Shown here piece after piece: positions 23,793 to 31,431 of a stretch of DNA of 34,558 nucleotides. The notes beneath the pieces were generated by a model. The model saw nothing but the letters and a program-made list of their open reading frames with translations. It was not told where the DNA came from and searched no databases. The position numbers and the translations under genes are program-made. The stretch comes from an uncultured Bacteroidales bacterium (GTDB lineage: Bacteria > Bacteroidota > Bacteroidia > Bacteroidales > UBA3824): NCBI GenBank assembly GCA_905234655.1, contig CAJOJG010000034.1, forward strand, positions 1 through 34,558, read 5' to 3'. Each line of letters starts with the position of its first letter. Within the stretch, counting starts at the first letter, position 1.

Positions 23793-24803
23793 ATGAACAA
23801 CAAGCTATATAATAAAGAAAGTGTTGTCAAGCTGATTGAAGAAGGCCACGTGATGCTCCTTTCCGGCAGCGACAAGACACTCGCAGGACTGCCGAAGGGC
23901 AAGTGGGTCGCAGGTACGACGCCTTACTTCATGGACGGCGTTGGCAAGGTTGACGAAGAGAACATTTTCGTCGACGACTTCACAGACATCGCCAAAGACG
24001 CTAAGATTGAGGTCTTTGACTCCAACAATATACACGAAATTGCAAAGAAGGGCTACGCCAACGGCTTTATAGTCATGTCGTTGCCTATCGACACAGACAT
24101 ATACTTCGAGTTCTCTACCAATTCGCTTGAGTATGAGGACATATACAACAACCCTGTCGTCGGGTTCGTCGCTTGCTGTAACTTCAACGACTATGGCAAC
24201 TTCGGCCAACTCAAGACATTCGTCGGCTCCGGCCTCGACGGCCAGCTCTACCCGGACAAGGCTGTCGCACTCTATGTCGAACTGCCCGACAACATGGCTG
24301 CACGTGCCGAAATCATCAATCTCGACACTATCGACGAGTCCACTTCAAAGGTTGTCTTCCCGAAGACTTCATTCTTCCAGAGCGATTGCACGATAGACGG
24401 CAAACCCGGTAATATTGCCGATTATTTCGAGAATGTCGTCAAGCCAAAGATGGGCGGCAAGGGCTACACCCAGATGATTACGTCCCAAAATGGCGCGCTC
24501 ATCAACCGTGACACGAAGGTCGTCGATATAAAGAAGGGCGAAGTCTCCTTCTTCTCGCCGGCATACGAGGGCGACGAGTACTATCTTGTTAAGCCCGGCA
24601 CTGACTATTTAAAGTTGTTCAACGAAGCCATCAAGTCGAAGGGTGACTCTAACATCGCGGCATGTTTCTCGTGCATATCGTATTTCTTCGGCGGCAGTTT
24701 TGAAGGCCGCACGATATGCCAGAACGGATGTTACGCATTTGGTGAGATTGCGTTCCAGCTCTTGAACAAGACTATCGTTACGTTGGAAATCGACAAGGCG
24801 TGA
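23793..24803 (+). CDS. Paralogue A: unknown protein, FIST_C-like C-terminus
   Basis: The 336-residue soluble protein has no signal peptide. It shares its whole length with the minus-strand gene at 25161-26159. Blocks conserved between the two are GLPKGKWVAGTTPYFMDGVG, SLEYEDIYNNPVVGFV, QMITSQNGALINRD and AFGEIAFQLLNKTIVTLE. The C-terminal part, with a Cys-containing strand (ACFSCISYF), a small-residue loop and YAFGEI ... NKTIVTLE, weakly resembles the FIST_C sensory domain. That is only a pattern impression. It probably forms an operon with the 78-residue gene upstream and ends 30 bases before a strong terminator. Function unknown. Confidence 0.75.
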   Translation: MNNKLYNKESVVKLIEEGHVMLLSGSDKTLAGLPKGKWVAGTTPYFMDGVGKVDEENIFVDDFTDIAKDAKIEVFDSNNIHEIAKKGYANGFIVMSLPIDTDIYFEFSTNSLEYEDIYNNPVVGFVACCNFNDYGNFGQLKTFVGSGLDGQLYPDKAVALYVELPDNMAARAEIINLDTIDESTSKVVFPKTSFFQSDCTIDGKPGNIADYFENVVKPKMGGKGYTQMITSQNGALINRDTKVVDIKKGEVSFFSPAYEGDEYYLVKPGTDYLKLFNEAIKSKGDSNIAACFSCISYFFGGSFEGRTICQNGCYAFGEIAFQLLNKTIVTLEIDKA

Positions 24804-24833
24804 GTTGTTTTGTTTTCCACTGATGCTATTTAT

Positions 24834-24865
24834 GGGGATATGGTTCTGCACCATGTCCCCTTTTT
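24834..24865 (+). terminator. Terminator of paralogue A
   Basis: GGGGATATGGT (24834-24844) pairs with ACCATGTCCCC (24850-24860, one mismatch), followed by TTTTT. This is a classic intrinsic terminator just after the gene. Confidence 0.85.
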
Positions 24866-24883
24866 ATGTCATTGTCGCTTCGC

Positions 24884-24912
24884 GAACAATTTTTGTTTTT
24901 GTCGCTTCGCGA
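24884..24912. repeat. Tandem mini-hairpin GTCGCTTCGCGA x2
   Basis: The 12-mer occurs at 24884-24895 and 24901-24912 with a period of 17. Each copy contains the palindrome TCGC-TTC-GCGA. It lies in the 357-base spacer between the two convergent paralogues, in which I see no gene. Confidence 0.7.
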
Positions 24913-25032
24913 GAAATCTTACAAATCTTTTCAAATCAAACAAAAAACAAATATAACAAATCAAAAGTAAACAATAGATGAACTGAATTGAAAGGAGATT
25001 TGTAAGATTTGAAAAGAGATTTGTAAGATTTC
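24913..25032. repeat. Long inverted repeat with embedded direct repeat
   Basis: The 25-base arm at 24913-24937 is matched, as reverse complement, by 25006-25032 with only a two-base insertion. The second arm also contains part of a direct repeat, GAGATTTGTAAGATTT, at 24995-25010 and 25016-25031 (period 21). The 68 bases between the arms are A-rich. The structure could form a long hairpin in RNA from either paralogue or be a decayed element. It is not needed for termination, because both genes have separate terminators. Confidence 0.7.
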
Positions 25033-25057
25033 TGTCCGTAAGGACACCAAGACACAT

Positions 25058-25086
25058 AAAAAAACCTTCCGCGTGGGTGCGGAAGG
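25058..25086 (-). terminator. Terminator of paralogue B
   Basis: On the minus strand CCTTCCGC (25086-25079) pairs with GCGGAAGG (25072-25065) around a 6-nt loop, followed by TTTTTTT. It lies 75 bases after the end of the minus-strand gene. Confidence 0.85.
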
Positions 25087-25160
25087 CCATTCAAATAAAA
25101 GAGGGATATGAAATAAAGAGAATTACCTTTAAAAAAATAATTGCAGTGTATTCTTTCTTA

Positions 25161-26159
25161 TTATGAAGGTTGAGCGAGGTCAACCTCGAGTGTCACGATT
25201 GTCTTGTTCAAGAGTTGGTATGCGATTTCGCCGAATGTGTACACGCCATTGAAGTCGATGTGGCGGTACTCGAAGTCGCCCTGCATGAAGTATGAAGTGC
25301 ATGATACACATGCAATCACGTCGGTCTTGCGTCCGAGCCTTCTATTGAAGGTGGCGAGGTAGTCGTTGTTCGGCTTTACGCAGTGGTACGTGTCCTCGGT
25401 GTAGATTGGCGCGAAGAAACTTGCCTCGCCGGTCTCGGCGTTGACATATTTGATGTCGCGGTTGACCAATGCGCCGTTCTGCGAGGTGATGAGCTGTGGG
25501 TAGTGGCCGGTTTCCTGCTTGATTCTTTCGAGATGCTTGCCGATTTTGCCCGGTTCGCCGTTGATGAGGCAGTCGCACTGGTCAAAACCCGGTTTGGGGA
25601 ACTTGAGCGGCGCGGATGCGTAGTCTATCGTGTCGAAGTTCATAATCTCGGCGCGCACTCTCAGGCGGTTGGCGACTTTTACGTACATGACAGCGGCTTT
25701 CGCGTCGTGGAGTATGCCGTCGCTGCCGATTGCTACCTTGGGCTGTTTTTTGCCGTATTCTTCGAGGCGGACTGCCGACACGTAGCCCACGACTGGGTTG
25801 TCGTATATGTGCTCGTACTCAAGCGAATGGTTCGCGAATGTGAAGTAGACTTCCGAGTTAATGGGCAACACGATGAATATGAAGCCGTTTCCATACTTGT
25901 TGCGGCTTGCGATTTCGGCGATGTCCGTCTTGTCGAATGTCGCGACTTCACATTCCTCGGCTATGAAGGAAAAGTCGTCGACATATATCTTGTCGTTGCA
26001 TATCTTTCCTACGCCGTCCATGAAATACGGCGACATGCCCGCCACCCAGTTGCCTTTGGGAAGGCCCTTGAGCGTATCTTCGTTACCGCACAGGTGCATG
26101 ATGCGACCCTGCTTGATGAACTCTATTACTTGGTCTTTGGTGTATAGTCCGTTTTTCAT
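25161..26159 (-). CDS. Paralogue B: unknown protein, FIST_C-like C-terminus
   Basis: The 332-residue protein is paralogous to the gene at 23793-24803 along its whole length and in the opposite orientation. Shared landmarks are the N-terminal KxxVIxFIxxGxxMxLxG, GLPKGNWVAG, YFMDGVGK, the NSLEYEHIYDNPVVGYV block, QLITSQNGALVNRD and TFGEIAYQLLNKTIVTLE. It differs most in the middle (160-230). Cys residues in ACVSCTSYF are kept in both copies. It has its own promoter about 125 bases upstream, so the leader is long, as in paralogue A. It was probably made by an inverted duplication that has since diverged. Soluble; function not known. Confidence 0.75.
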   Translation of the reverse strand: MKNGLYTKDQVIEFIKQGRIMHLCGNEDTLKGLPKGNWVAGMSPYFMDGVGKICNDKIYVDDFSFIAEECEVATFDKTDIAEIASRNKYGNGFIFIVLPINSEVYFTFANHSLEYEHIYDNPVVGYVSAVRLEEYGKKQPKVAIGSDGILHDAKAAVMYVKVANRLRVRAEIMNFDTIDYASAPLKFPKPGFDQCDCLINGEPGKIGKHLERIKQETGHYPQLITSQNGALVNRDIKYVNAETGEASFFAPIYTEDTYHCVKPNNDYLATFNRRLGRKTDVIACVSCTSYFMQGDFEYRHIDFNGVYTFGEIAYQLLNKTIVTLEVDLAQPS

Positions 26160-26281
26160 ATATTTTTACTTCATCAATTTTTTCTGGTGAGAATTATGAT
26201 TACTTATAACGATATTTTCAGACTATGACTCCATTTATGATTTTTTTAATTTCCTATTTTTGCTCCTAAATCGTTACATCG

Positions 26282-26314
26282 CAAATGTACAAATATTTTT
26301 TCGATTTTATCAAA
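26282..26314 (-). promoter_or_regulatory. Promoter of paralogue B
   Basis: On the minus strand TTTG (26314-26311) and TACATTTG (26289-26282) are 21 bases apart, giving a leader of about 115 bases. The 339-base stretch 26160-26498 also holds a plus-strand TATTTTTG at 26255-26262 and the peptidase promoter, and nothing else I can identify. Confidence 0.6.
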
Positions 26315-26425
26315 TTTTTCGCACGTTTTTTTTGAAAATTGATGGCACAAAATTTGAGCATACTATTATTTCGTCTTTTTAAAGTTAAGTTTTAATTTTT
26401 TCATTGGCATTTGCAAAATATTTTT

Positions 26426-26433
26426 TACATTTG
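26426..26433 (+). promoter_or_regulatory. -7 element of the peptidase operon
   Basis: TACATTTG is a consensus match, with TTGG about 18 bases upstream (26404-26407). It rules out a start at 26433 and supports ATG 26499 for the peptidase. Confidence 0.6.
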
Positions 26434-26498
26434 TGGTTTGTAACGAAACCCAAATTCTTACGTTCAAAGTGACTGCAAAAAGGACAAATATTGCTAAT

Positions 26499-27638
26499 AT
26501 GGGTGCCGAGAGGAGGTTCGATTACGACGGCTACTTGACCGCCGCAAAGAAACGCCTTGAGCGTGGCATGTTCAGGCTGACTGCCACTGGCTTTTCGTAT
26601 GAGAACCGCCCGATAGACGTGCTGACGATTGGCAGTGGCAGGGTCAATGTCCTCGCCTGGTCACAGATGCACGGCAATGAGCCGACTTCGACAATGGCGT
26701 TGCTCGATGCGATGGACTACCTGGAAAGTGGGGCGGAGGATGCCGCGGTGATTCGCTCAAAGTTGACGCTGACAGTAATCCCGCTGCTCAATCCCGACGG
26801 ATATTCGCGTTATGACCGCCGCAACGCCCAGGGAATCGACATTAACCGCGATGCAAGGCTTTTAGTGTCGCCTGAAGCAAGGTTGCTGATGGACACGTGG
26901 AAGATTACAAAGCCGACCTTCGCGCTCAATCTCCACGACCAGGAGACGCGGTATGTTTCCTTCAATCCGCCACAAGAGACGCTGCTGGCGATGCTTGCGC
27001 CGGAGTGTGACGAGTTAAAGACCGTCACGGAAACCCGCCGCCGCGCGATGAAGGTCATAGCGGGCGTTGCAAGTGAGATTGGAAGTGGGCGTGTAGCGAG
27101 GTATGACGATGTATATACGCCGACGGCTTTTGGCGATACGTTCATGCGCTCCGGCACATCGTCGATACTCATCGAGTCCGGCACGACCCCTGGCGACAAA
27201 CTCAGGTCGCTTTCCCGCGCCGCAATGTCAAAGGCTATACTTGCGGCGTTGATGATTATAGCAAGTGGCGGCTACGAGTCCATCGACGAGGCGGAGTATG
27301 ACAGACTGCCGCTCAACCTCGACTTGAATGGATACGAGCTGATAGTCAAGAATTTGACTGTGAAAAGTCCGCGTGGCGATTATAAGACCGACATCGCGGT
27401 CGGGCGCGTAAAGCCGACATGCAACGTCGAGGATTTCATCGACGATTTTGACGATTACCGCGTAAAAGGCATCGGCGACCTCGGCAATGCTGTGGCGTTA
27501 AGGACGGTCGACATGGACGGCAGCGTGTTCAACGGCGGGCATGAGGACATCTTCATCGGCAGGAGCGCGGATTTCGGAATGACACGCCCCGATGGAACGA
27601 TAACTAACATATCAGAACTGCTCATCAAACGGTATTGA
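26499..27638 (+). CDS. M14-family zinc carboxypeptidase
   Basis: From ATG 26499 the enzyme has 379 residues. Zinc ligands are His58 and Glu61 (MHGNE) and His146 (NLHDQ). Asn116-Arg117 (DINRD) would bind the substrate carboxylate and Glu226 (LIESG) is the catalytic base, so the M14 site is complete. The longer frame from 26433 would begin on the promoter itself and is wrong. There is no signal peptide, which is unusual for a degradative carboxypeptidase and hints at a cytosolic role such as peptidoglycan-peptide or modified-peptide processing. The C-terminal 110 residues are an extra domain (LPLNLDLNGYELIVKNL ... ISELLIKRY). It is first in a seven-gene run, three bases before the next gene. 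Confidence 0.85.
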   Translation: MGAERRFDYDGYLTAAKKRLERGMFRLTATGFSYENRPIDVLTIGSGRVNVLAWSQMHGNEPTSTMALLDAMDYLESGAEDAAVIRSKLTLTVIPLLNPDGYSRYDRRNAQGIDINRDARLLVSPEARLLMDTWKITKPTFALNLHDQETRYVSFNPPQETLLAMLAPECDELKTVTETRRRAMKVIAGVASEIGSGRVARYDDVYTPTAFGDTFMRSGTSSILIESGTTPGDKLRSLSRAAMSKAILAALMIIASGGYESIDEAEYDRLPLNLDLNGYELIVKNLTVKSPRGDYKTDIAVGRVKPTCNVEDFIDDFDDYRVKGIGDLGNAVALRTVDMDGSVFNGGHEDIFIGRSADFGMTRPDGTITNISELLIKRY

Positions 27639-27641
27639 TAT

Positions 27642-28700
27642 ATGGACAACACAAAGAAAACAGAAATTGTACGCGAATATACTGAAGAGGAACGCAGGCG
27701 GCTGATTAACAACTTCTTCAAGGTCAGCCATGTGGAGCTGCCGTCATTCTTGGATTCGAGGATGCTGTTAGTCTATCTTGGCATTTTCATCGGGCTGGTA
27801 TTGATGTTTTACCTTAAGAAAGCCTTGCCGACGGTCATATTTTGCGCGGTGTGCTTCGGGTTTTCGTTCTGGCAATTTTATAAGGTGTTCACTCCGTATT
27901 GGTATAAGAAAAAGATATTCTCCATGCGCCCTAACGAGGATCAGATTAACGCATGGCTTGTGAAGGACATAAAGGAAATCGTCAAGCCGAAGTCCATCAC
28001 CACTCTTGGACTTAACATGAGCGACGTGCGCCCTGAGAATTTCATCATCATCCCGATTCCGATATACTGGGGCGCGCCGGGCATCGACAAGTCGCAAGTT
28101 TTGCGCAGCCCGCTGTCCGACGGCACGTTCACATATTCCGTGTGGCGTGTGCAGATTCTCGTTCTGACAAAGCATTTCATCAGCCTTTTTAAGTGCAACT
28201 ATAACTGGCTTGACAACAGCATCTCGAGCATATCGACAAACGAGTTCTACTTCCAGGACATCACCTCGATACGCAACGACATGCGCGAGATTGAGTTCAA
28301 GTTTGCCGACGACGACGAGCGTCCAATCGGCGGCGGAAAGGTGTTCTGCGTGACAAACTTCTCCGGCGAGTACCTGACGGTTGTCAACGACATTCCGTCG
28401 CTCCAAGCACCGAAGATTGTCTCCGTGAACCTCGAATATATTGTGTCGCTCTTGAGGATGGTAATCCGCAACCGCCGCTTTGGAATCACGCACGAGGAAA
28501 TGTCCGAGCATGAACGCCAGCAGGTCGCACCCGAACCGACTGACAACGAACAGGTTGAAGATGAGGCTGAAAAAATCAACTCAATCGAGCGTCTGCTTAA
28601 CAAACGCGACGACGAGCTTGACCAGCAGGAGTCACAGTTCGGCGACGGGCTCACGTCAAGTTTTGACGACGACGCGCCTGTCGATGTCGCTGAAAGTTAA
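27642..28700 (+). CDS. Membrane-anchored protein of unknown function
   Basis: I do not recognise this 352-residue protein. Two hydrophobic helices lie near the N-terminus (LLVYLGIFIGLVLMFYL at about 42-58 and PTVIFCAVCFGFSFW at about 63-77), preceded by a charged helix (TEEERRRLINNFF). A soluble domain of about 200 residues follows, with IIIPIPIYWG and VLTKHFISLFKCNYNWL. The last 65 residues are highly acidic and Gln-rich, probably disordered. Topology suggests both ends in the cytosol. It sits tightly behind the peptidase gene and is followed, 85 bases later, by a secreted-protein gene, so it is part of the same transcript, but the context does not tell what it does. Confidence 0.7.
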   Translation: MDNTKKTEIVREYTEEERRRLINNFFKVSHVELPSFLDSRMLLVYLGIFIGLVLMFYLKKALPTVIFCAVCFGFSFWQFYKVFTPYWYKKKIFSMRPNEDQINAWLVKDIKEIVKPKSITTLGLNMSDVRPENFIIIPIPIYWGAPGIDKSQVLRSPLSDGTFTYSVWRVQILVLTKHFISLFKCNYNWLDNSISSISTNEFYFQDITSIRNDMREIEFKFADDDERPIGGGKVFCVTNFSGEYLTVVNDIPSLQAPKIVSVNLEYIVSLLRMVIRNRRFGITHEEMSEHERQQVAPEPTDNEQVEDEAEKINSIERLLNKRDDELDQQESQFGDGLTSSFDDDAPVDVAES

Positions 28701-28785
28701 AGAGAAAATCATTCTTTCAAATCGCGCGCCCCCAGTCAACAATATAACGAGAAATCCAATCAAACACATCGTTACCCGAAACGCT

Positions 28786-29409
28786 ATGAAACATCTGTCG
28801 AAAATCTTCATAATATTCACGGCGGCACTCCTGTCGGCTGCTGTCGCCAACGCCCAGGGTGTCAACAATATCCGCCGTGCCACGGATTCTGTGGTCTCCA
28901 CGTTTGGAAAGGCTGTCGACGGCTGCCAGTACCATCGCACCGAACTCATCGAATCGCCCACAAATTATTATATTGACGAGCTGAACGACCTGACTGGCGA
29001 CACGATTTGGGTGGAGAACTTCGAGGACTTCAAGTTTTACCGCAAGCGCACCGACGGACACTACACCGTCGCGGAGTATTATGAGGGTAAGAACGCCACA
29101 CTTTTTGAAGCCGAGAAAGTCAAGTATTATTATGACGACGGGCACCTCGTGATGACCGACTATATGTTTGTGCGCCACGGCGAGGCGATAGAGGACTTCG
29201 GAGTGAGCATGTTCGTCGAGCAAAAGCGAATGTTGTTCGAGGCCAATGGCGAGCGTCTTAAAGTGCCGCTGATGCTATTCCGCGAGGTCGAGGAATATTC
29301 CGCAAACCTCAACATGGACGCCATTCCGTTCCGCCAAATAGACGTGACCCGAATAATGTACGACAAAAACATCTACGAACTCCTTGCGAATAAAATATAC
29401 AACGACTGA
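28786..29409 (+). CDS. Secreted protein of unknown function
   Basis: The frame is open from 28480, but ATG 28786 begins a clear Sec signal peptide (MKHLSKIFIIFTAALLSAAVANAQ), giving a 207-residue precursor of about 183 mature residues. The part before it overlaps the upstream gene in another frame and is not protein-like. The mature part is Tyr/Glu/Asp-rich with regular strands (YHRTELIES, YYIDELNDLTG, FKFYRKRTDGHYTVAEYY) and contains no Cys after the first 65 residues. It is likely periplasmic. I know no family match. Its stop shares one base with the menG start. Confidence 0.65.
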   Translation: MKHLSKIFIIFTAALLSAAVANAQGVNNIRRATDSVVSTFGKAVDGCQYHRTELIESPTNYYIDELNDLTGDTIWVENFEDFKFYRKRTDGHYTVAEYYEGKNATLFEAEKVKYYYDDGHLVMTDYMFVRHGEAIEDFGVSMFVEQKRMLFEANGERLKVPLMLFREVEEYSANLNMDAIPFRQIDVTRIMYDKNIYELLANKIYND

Positions 29410-30131
29410 TGGAAGTAAAACCCTATGCCTCAAGCACAAAGACTAAGCGCGAGCAGGTTGAGGACATGTTTGACAATATCGCGCCGAGTTATGACCTGTT
29501 GAACCATTCGTTGACAGTCGGCATCGACCGTATATGGCGGCGCAAGGCCATCAAAATCGCCAACGCAAACTCGCCGTCCTCAATACTTGATGTCGCTGCC
29601 GGCACTGGCGACTTCTCAATCTTGGAGGCTCAGCGGACTGCCGCCACGATAACTGCCATCGACATTTCACAGAATATGCTCGACATCGCCGTCCAAAAGG
29701 CGGAGAAAGCGGGGCTGTCGTCGAGGGTGAAGTTTATGAAGGCTGATTCGTTGTGCATGCCGTTTGAGGATGACATGTTCGATGCTGTGACTGTGGGATT
29801 CGGAGTAAGGAACTTCGTGGACATACCAAAAGGCCTGACAGAAATCCGCCGCGTCCTTAAGCCTGGCGGACGGCTTGTGGTACTCGAACTCAGCGAGCCG
29901 CCCAATCCTGTAGTGAAGGCTGGCTATAGTTTTTATTTCCACAAAGTCCTGCCGTTTTTCGGACGCATTGTCTCCAAGGACAAAGAGGCCTACACGTACC
30001 TGCCGAACAGCGTCGACAATTTCCCGTATGGCGAGCGTTTCGTCTCGATAATGAATGATTGTGGCTATAGGAACACGTCGCTGAAATGGTTGTCGTTGGG
30101 CATCGCGGCGATATACGTCGGTGAGAAATAA
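29409..30131 (+). CDS. menG: Demethylmenaquinone methyltransferase
   Basis: The 240-residue class I methyltransferase performs the last step of menaquinone synthesis, C-methylation of the naphthoquinone ring with SAM. Family marks are the N-terminal VEDMFDNIAPSYDLLNHSLT, the SAM loop ILDVAAGTGDFS, DISQNMLDIA, the GFGVRNFVDIPKGL segment and FPYGERF near the end. UbiE and MenG are the same family; a Bacteroidota host uses menaquinone, hence the name. It starts on the last base of the upstream stop codon (TGATG), so translation is probably coupled. Downstream an FKBP gene has its own promoter in the 54-base gap. Confidence 0.95.
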   Translation: MEVKPYASSTKTKREQVEDMFDNIAPSYDLLNHSLTVGIDRIWRRKAIKIANANSPSSILDVAAGTGDFSILEAQRTAATITAIDISQNMLDIAVQKAEKAGLSSRVKFMKADSLCMPFEDDMFDAVTVGFGVRNFVDIPKGLTEIRRVLKPGGRLVVLELSEPPNPVVKAGYSFYFHKVLPFFGRIVSKDKEAYTYLPNSVDNFPYGERFVSIMNDCGYRNTSLKWLSLGIAAIYVGEK

Positions 30132-30158
30132 ATATTTTACTTTCACGCCAAAAATGTT

Positions 30159-30166
30159 TATCTTTG
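30159..30166 (+). promoter_or_regulatory. -7 element before the FKBP gene
   Basis: TATCTTTG followed by CGCC, 20 bases before ATG 30186. It suggests that FKBP, comB and mnmA can be made separately from the upstream genes. Confidence 0.6.
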
Positions 30167-30185
30167 CGCCGTGAAATAAGAAACG

Positions 30186-30722
30186 ATGACGAGTATGAAA
30201 CTATCTACAAAAGTATTTGCAAAATTATTCGTGGCGGTTGCAGTCATGGCTGTCGCGCTGTCGGCTTGTAAGAAAAACACGACACAACTTGAGGACGACG
30301 TGGACGCCATAAAAGACTATCTGTCCGCTAACGGAATCAGTGCCCAGGAGACTAACAAGGTTTATTATCAAGTGATTACCGAGGGCGACGGCGAACAGTG
30401 CGCGGCTGGCGATACTGTCGCCATAAAGTACAAGGTCGCGACTATCAACAGCCCCGACAAAATATTTGACCAAAACGAAGGCAACAAGGCAACCGTGTTC
30501 TTCCTGCCGACGGTTTTGGGCAACACATCAGCCTCTGGCGCACCTATTTATGGACTTCAGTTTGGACTGACGACTATGAAGGAAAATGGTATTTCCAAGT
30601 TTTATGTGCCATCATCATACGCATACGGCTCTCAGGCTGTCGGCCCTGACAGCATTTCATACGCCAATCTAATTTTTGAAGTGGAACTCTGCGAAATCAT
30701 CCGCCGTGACAAGAAACATTGA
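30186..30722 (+). CDS. FKBP-type peptidyl-prolyl isomerase lipoprotein
   Basis: The 178-residue lipoprotein has a signal peptide with lipobox LSAC (Cys28) followed by Lys-Lys and an acidic linker. The FKBP domain (about 65-178) has the conserved GDTVAIKYK, GLTTMKENGISKFYVPSSYAYG and final IFEVELCEI. It would catalyse proline isomerisation of periplasmic or surface proteins while anchored to a membrane. ATG 30195 (MKLSTK...) is an equally good start. The last codons overlap the start of comB. The domain is somewhat diverged: some active-site aromatic positions are not canonical, so activity may be low. Confidence 0.85.
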   Translation: MTSMKLSTKVFAKLFVAVAVMAVALSACKKNTTQLEDDVDAIKDYLSANGISAQETNKVYYQVITEGDGEQCAAGDTVAIKYKVATINSPDKIFDQNEGNKATVFFLPTVLGNTSASGAPIYGLQFGLTTMKENGISKFYVPSSYAYGSQAVGPDSISYANLIFEVELCEIIRRDKKH

Positions 30723-31431
30723 CATAGTACCAGCCCCGCCGCTCTACGCGCACCACGCAAAAGGCGGCACGGTGGTGCTGATTGACGTATTGAGGTTCAC
30801 CTCGACGCTCACCACGGCACTCGCCAACGGCGCATTGTGGGCTGAGACATTCGCCGACCCCGCCGAGGCACTCGCCAAACTCGACGAGGGATACATCGTG
30901 GCAGGCGAAAAAAACGGACTCGTCCTCGACGGCTTCCATTACAACAATTCGCCCGTCTCGATGAACCGCGAAAACGTCGGCGGCAGAAAGTTGGCATTCG
31001 TTACCACCAACGGCACCTACATGCGATCGATGATTGAGGAATACGACGAAATCGTGGCCGGATGTTTCCTGAACGTCAGCGCATTGACGGAAAGGCTCAT
31101 GCAGGGCGAAAACGACGTGCAACTCGTATGCTCTGGATCGCGCAACAGGCTCGCCACCGACGACTTTGTGTTTGCGGGGATGCTGGCTGACAGGCTGTTG
31201 CAGACGGGACGGTTCGAGTACAACAACGACTCGGTGCCGATGGCGCGGACGCTGTACCATTGCGCAAAAAATGACCTCAAGACTTTTATCCTCGACCATT
31301 CGCCCAAGACAAAGCCATTCTGCGAGACGCACGAGCATTACCGCAACGACCTCGACTTTGCGATGCAGGTGGACTTGTACGACGCTGTACCAGAGGAAGA
31401 GTCGCCATTCAAATTTGTGTTGAAAAAATGA
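30706..31431 (+). CDS. comB: 2-phosphosulfolactate phosphatase family protein
   Basis: The family (PF04029) is recognised by TVVLIDVLRFTSTL near residue 20, VAGEKNGLVLDGFHYNNSP and AFVTTNGT. In methanogens ComB makes sulfolactate for coenzyme M; in bacteria the physiological substrate is usually unknown. The frame opens at a TTG (30676), but GTG 30706 gives the normal N-terminus (TRNIDIVPAPPLY), 241 residues, and overlaps the FKBP gene by 17 bases. No ATG is available, so this is a rare GTG start inside an upstream gene. The stop overlaps mnmA in an ATGA junction. Confidence 0.8.
   Translation: MTRNIDIVPAPPLYAHHAKGGTVVLIDVLRFTSTLTTALANGALWAETFADPAEALAKLDEGYIVAGEKNGLVLDGFHYNNSPVSMNRENVGGRKLAFVTTNGTYMRSMIEEYDEIVAGCFLNVSALTERLMQGENDVQLVCSGSRNRLATDDFVFAGMLADRLLQTGRFEYNNDSVPMARTLYHCAKNDLKTFILDHSPKTKPFCETHEHYRNDLDFAMQVDLYDAVPEEESPFKFVLKK

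Noticed and set aside
25383..26147. 254-codon plus-strand frame opposite paralogue B
   Set aside because: Mirror of a conserved protein-coding strand; composition rich in V, D, F and C as expected from a shadow frame.
26433..26498. Upstream extension of the M14 peptidase
   Set aside because: The codon at 26433 is part of the TACATTTG promoter, so it cannot be translated from this transcript; ATG 26499 fits the family.
27768..28511. 247-codon minus-strand frame opposite the unknown membrane protein
   Set aside because: His/Arg/Val-rich product without hydrophobic core; the plus-strand gene has membrane helices and tight gene spacing.
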